Origin: Naganishia liquefaciens
Taxonomy: Eukaryota > Basidiomycota > Tremellomycetes > Filobasidiales > Filobasidiaceae
DNA: 64,000 bases
Reading direction: 5' to 3'
Assembly (NCBI GenBank): GCA_013423385.1
Contig: BLZA01000053.1
Location: 62,001-126,000 of the forward strand
In this document: in pieces, positions 60,286 to 64,000 of the stretch
How positions within the stretch are numbered: the first letter of the stretch is position 1
Layout: every line of letters starts with the position of its first letter
Notes under the pieces: generated by a model
The model's input: only the letters and a program-made list of their open reading frames with translations
Database searches by the model: none
What the model was told of the DNA's origin: nothing
Translations under genes and position numbers: made by a program

Positions 60286-60717
60286 TCAAAACGTCGTATC
60301 CTTGTTCGATTGCGCCTTGGCCTCTTCCTTCCTCTTGATCAACTCCTCATCCTCTGCCGCCAAATCCCGATCGATCCGCGCTCCGGAACTGGCGTTGCCC
60401 GTCCTCGAATCGGTCGGCTCCGTAGACGTCGCGAGATTGATCGGCGGAGTGGGCACTGTTGAGAGATGAGGGATAGTTTAGTCATCAAAGACGCAGAATG
60501 ACAATGAGGGGCCGCGTACGGTCATCGTTCTCACGCTTGTTGTCCAGCGGAGAAGAGTTCTTTTGCTTTTGCGTCGACGTTGGCTCTGAAGCGGAAGTGC
60601 GCTGGTCGAGCGATGTGTGCGTGTGGACGATGGTGTCGGCTGGAAATGAAAGGCGATTAGTTCATCACGGGCGATCCTCGTAGCGGTAGACTTGCATTTG
60701 GAGTTGGTTTGCGCCAT
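60286..60717 (-). CDS. Small disordered protein, unknown function
   Basis: Three exons give 103 residues, starting MAQTNSKSDTIVHTHTSLDQ. The protein is hydrophilic, rich in Ser, Thr, Lys, Asp and Glu, and ends in a charged helix (RDLAAEDEELIKRKEEAKAQ) and SNKDTTF. The first intron (60640-60695) has a GC donor (GCAAGT), which is needed to keep the frame. Two good splice sites and a TATA-like site support expression. No family recognised. Confidence 0.6.
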
Positions 60718-60785
60718 GGTGAAGTGTCTGCGTTGGGATATGCTTTGATGTTGAAAGCGGCACTCGTCGGGGTGTAAAGCACCTA

Positions 60786-60792
60786 TTATATA
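60786..60792 (-). promoter_or_regulatory. TATA box of the small disordered-protein gene
   Basis: TATATAA on the minus strand, about 70 bp upstream of the ATG at 60717. Confidence 0.45.
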
Positions 60793-61111
60793 AGGCCGAG
60801 GTACATGCCAGATCGGAATAGGTCGTCAGCTACACGCGATGGGACTGCGTACAAGATGAAGCAGGCTACCAGTGCGTGATTCGTCATCACCCGCTTGTTC
60901 CCGATTCCAAAGACGCATCGACATCGGCAACGCGCACCGATGACATCTTTCTACGGGAATCGCTGCCTGCTTGCGGGTCGTAACAGGAATCGTCATAGAA
61001 GAGCACGCGAGGAGCTGAGAAAGGCGAGGCATACGAATGTCTACGGTACTACGGGGTCTGCTCATGTGTTGCGGAGACAGTTGCGAGAGTCGTGATGGTC
61101 AGACCGGCTGC
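60793..61111. other. Divergent intergenic region
   Basis: No supported gene. It separates two divergent small genes, each with its own TATA-like site. Confidence 0.45.
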
Positions 61112-61118
61112 TATATAT
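61112..61118 (+). promoter_or_regulatory. TATA box of the 74-residue protein gene
   Basis: TATATAT within GCTATATATTATT, about 95 bp upstream of the ATG at 61209. Confidence 0.5.
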
Positions 61119-61208
61119 TATTGCCGTCTCGACTAGGTCGAAGGCATAACCTAGTCATATCTCCTGCAATCTGATCAATCTTTCCACAACACCTGAAAGT
61201 ATCACATA

Positions 61209-61662
61209 ATGGCCAAGGGAAACTCTATTGACACTGAGGACTCGTCCGTTAACGATCGTAAGCTCCCCCGTCTTTTCTCCGGGCAACCACTATCTCACGA
61301 GACTCGTGACTTGTGCGAATAGAGGGTTTCAAGAAGACGGAAACCACCATCACCCCTTCCGCCAACAAGGAACCGATCGAGGATGTCAATGCCAAGGTGA
61401 GCCTGCTCGGGGCCCTTGCCTTCATCGTATGCTAACGCCCGTATGTGTAGTTGATGCATGAGGCTCCCGTTCACGTGAGTCGCTCTGAATACCTGACGTT
61501 CGGCCAGGTGCCTATATCAAGCCTTACAGGGATCTAATGTCTTGGACCAGTCGCACGAGCAGCAGAACGGACAGGCGCACGACCAGAAGCACAAGGTATG
61601 TCGGCAGAAAGCACTAATTGAATACGAATCTGACTGTTGCTTTTGATCAGTTCAACAAGTGA
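61209..61662 (+). CDS. 74-residue hydrophilic protein in five exons
   Basis: ATG 61209 opens MAKGNSIDTEDSSVNDQGFK. Five exons are joined by four introns with canonical GT-AG ends; exon 3 is 24 nt (LMHEAPVH) and the last carries only FNK and the stop. The protein is polar and rich in His, Gln, Asp and Lys near the end (QSHEQQNGQAHDQKHK), and probably unfolded. It looks like a small stress- or stationary-phase-type protein, but that is inferred from size and composition alone. Clean splice sites and a TATA box argue that it is real. Confidence 0.65.
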
Positions 61663-62259
61663 ATGGATAGCAACAGTATAAAAGCCAACAGCAGTAAAGA
61701 CTCGTTGTACCAAAATAGCAAAAGCACATGAATAAAAGGCTGCAACATAAGGAGATCATAGTTGCAAAGGCGAAAAGGCAGGCCGCGTCGACCCAGGTTG
61801 CGAGCGCCAATCGCGCGATTGCTGCAGACTAAGCTACCTTTCGAGGGATGCTAAGGCTGGATGTGGGCGGTGCAGCAGGGTCGTATACTGCTAGATCTGA
61901 CAGACTATCCCGACATCGCTGGATGATCAGTACAAGTCTTGGCTTGCCAACTTGTCAACCGTTCTGCTTCGCTACATTGCTATTCATTTCTCGACAAAAG
62001 ACGATAAGACAGAAAAATCCCGCATTTTGGTGGAAAACGGGGAAATATGTCAAGGATTTAGCTCGATTACTGTACATGCTTATGTACCGCCTGCGGTCCG
62101 GGGCACACTCGCTTCATCACATACCATCCTCTGCTCTAGTCATCTCGCTCCCGAGATACCGTTGTCCGCCCCTTTTCCATCTCTGCACCTCATCGCTCTA
62201 CTGCTTCTTCGTTGCATCTCCCATACCAAGGCATCAGCATTCCCGTCGTCTCCGGTCCA
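61663..62259. other. Intergenic, Whi2-like gene promoter
   Basis: About 600 bp with no supported gene. Pyrimidine-rich sequence precedes the next ATG. Confidence 0.45.
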
Positions 62260-63647
62260 ATGGCCGACCCAAACAACCCCATCACCTCTGTTGCTCCCTC
62301 CAGCTCACCCATCACCTCTGTCCTGCCTTCATACCCACCTAGCTACCATTCGACCGGCGCAAATGGCAATCAGCTACTCAACCGTCTCGTCCTCGAGATG
62401 CGCGGAGAGCGCATCCCCGTGGAGAGGGATACGCTCATGAACTTGCCGGAATCGATATTGCTCGCGTTGTTTCCGAATGGGTTGTTGCTCAGTAGGCCGC
62501 CGATGATGGATGGAGATGGGCTAGGGATGAATAGCGCGATGGAACACGATCAGGAGGATGGGCACACGTTTGCGGTGGATGTGAGTAGCGATGAATGCGA
62601 AAGAAATGTCACCTCAAACTCCTTTTACACGGTCAGTTCGACCCGGGCTCGTTCGAATACGTGCTCGGATTCTTCAGACGTGCATCTGATGCATTCTACG
62701 GTGACGCCAAACATCCCGGTCTGTACACCGCGCAGCAATCCCTACTGCCTTCCTCAATCATGTACCGTGGGCCGCAACCGGGCACCCCCGGCTTTGATCA
62801 TTCCCTCGAGGGCAATCCCTTGATCGTCAAGCAACCCATCATTGTCCTCCGAGAAGAACTGGAATACTTTGCCATTCCGCCCACTAACGTCCACGGTGTG
62901 ACGGCGCATCCTCTGGCGGGCAAGGCCATGACGAACGCGTCGGGCCAGCCGAGTCCAGAACTGTTGCGGATCAAGCGCGAGTGCGGGCGCGCTCTAATGG
63001 ATCGGAAAAAAGTGTTTACGGCGCTGCAGCGGAATGTCAGCAAGGAAGGCAATTTGGCAGAACAGCATCTGATCGATATGTTGTGTACGAGGTACGTCCT
63101 GTCCGCATCCGTCCCCGTCAGAAGCTGATAAACACCGACAGCGGCTTCTCGAGAGACGACGAATGGGGTTACCGTGCCCTCGAGCCCTCCCGCTGCTGCA
63201 TCTCCTCCATCTCCCTTGTTCTGCTCAACACGGGCATTGAACATCGCAGAACGACAATGCCATCCATGCTCGCCAAGGGTGGATCAAGCGACGATACGAG
63301 CTCGGACGAGGGCCTCAAGGCGCATGAAGAGACTGCGATGAGCACACGCGTGACATTGGATGATCAGCAGATGAATACGGCGCAAAAGTTGCTCTTGTTC
63401 TGGAGGAAACCGGCGGTGAGTCTACTTGGTTTCGGATTCACTGCCTCGCGCCGCGGCTGATGCCCGCCCGTAGCGTAAATGCTGGTGGGACGGCGTCGAG
63501 GTGGAAATTCCCATGGGCGGGGACTCCAAGGAGCTCGGCAAGATCAAAGTGTGGGCGCGACGGGTATGGACGCTCGAGTTGAGCCTGGTGAGTGCATTTC
63601 GACTGTCTCGCCTGTTTCCGCTCTCATTTTCCCTGGTGTAGATCTAG
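62260..63647 (+). CDS. Whi2-like BTB/POZ-fold protein
   Basis: Five exons (62260-62580, 62637-63091, 63142-63415, 63474-63587, 63642-63647) give 389 residues. Whi2 in yeast restrains TORC1 in low amino acids and works with Psr phosphatases in the general stress response. The BTB core starts LLNRLVLEMRGERIPVERDT, then LMNLPESILLALFPNGLLLS and FDPGSFEYVLGFFRRASDAF. Conserved later words are QPIIVLREELEYFAIPP, RKVFTALQ-type RKKVFTALQRNVSKEGNLAE, HLIDMLCTSGFSRDDEWGYR and CWWDGVEVEI. ATG 62260 (MADPNNPITSVAPSSS) gives the shortest N-terminus before the domain; an upstream in-frame codon is not ATG. The last exon adds only Ile and the stop. Confidence 0.88.
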
Positions 63648-64000
63648 AAACGTCGGCGTCGATAGGGGGTTAGATGTCGCTGGAATGTGCATTGGCTTGT
63701 TCGCGTCGTGCGTTGTATCGGTGCGCTCGTTCGCGCCTTGATTGAGATATTGTTTCATACGTATTTGTACCATTGTAATGCGGCCTTACAAATGTCCATC
63801 TCTGCTGCAGAATCATGAAGCTCCTGTGGTCTTGATCAGCGATCTTGTGACTCCCTCTGTTCCCCAGCATCACGACAACAATCTTTGTCGTACAATAGAT
63901 CCCCCACGCTCATTTCTGAACTGTTTCTCGACGCTGGCGTGTTCGCGTATCGAACAGAGTTCCGCTGTCCAGTTGGTGCACCCCCCCTGTCCTTTCGCGA
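63648..64000. other. Right-edge flank
   Basis: About 350 bp downstream of the Whi2-like gene; nothing supported. Confidence 0.45.

Overview
The window is nuclear DNA of a basidiomycete fungus, most likely an intron-dense, yeast-like or carotenoid-making lineage such as Tremellomycetes or Pucciniomycotina; I cannot place it further. Three things support this. There is a fused lycopene cyclase/phytoene synthase (CrtYB), a gene layout found in fungi. Almost every gene is broken by introns of about 45-70 nt with GT(A/G)AG or GCAAG donors. The conserved genes are typical fungal housekeeping genes. No rRNA, CRISPR array or intact mobile element was seen, and no tRNA that I could fold.

Layout. 1-5 kb: 3' end of an unknown gene, then a Ser/Thr-rich cell-surface protein. 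5-10 kb: mitochondrial succinyl-CoA:3-ketoacid CoA-transferase and an MFS exporter. 11-16 kb: AlkA/Mag1-type DNA glycosylase, tail to tail with a Zn2Cys6 regulator. 17-24 kb: an unknown nuclear protein, then a head-to-head NECAP / NIPA magnesium-transporter pair. 24-27.8 kb: gene-poor, with decayed coding-like pieces. 27.8-33.4 kb: CrtYB and the rRNA methyltransferase Spb1. 34.6-45.7 kb: a seven-helix membrane protein, RPAP1, ATP synthase subunit f and a TAPT1/DUF747 membrane protein. 45.7-47.3 kb: a tandem array of ten ~162-bp units. 47.7-52 kb: a small membrane protein converging on the exosome nuclease Dis3/Rrp44 with a 6-bp gap. 52.5-55.3 kb: a second Zn2Cys6 regulator, paralogous to the first. 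55.4-57.1 kb: a repeat-rich gap. 57.2-63.6 kb: a hypothetical ORF, SmD2, Sem1/Dss1, two small intrinsically disordered proteins and a Whi2-like protein.

The genes do not form one pathway. RNA-related genes are over-represented by eye (Spb1, Dis3, SmD2, RPAP1), but the order looks like ordinary fungal synteny. The features most worth a second look are the ~162-bp satellite-like array with signs of higher-order structure, a run of extremely short exons (5, 9, 13, 14, 18 and 24 nt) inside conserved proteins, repeated use of GC-AG introns, and the duplicated zinc-cluster regulators with matching intron positions.

Gene models were spliced by eye from GT/GC-AG signals, reading-frame continuity and family knowledge. 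Where I give exon coordinates the total was checked to be a multiple of three.
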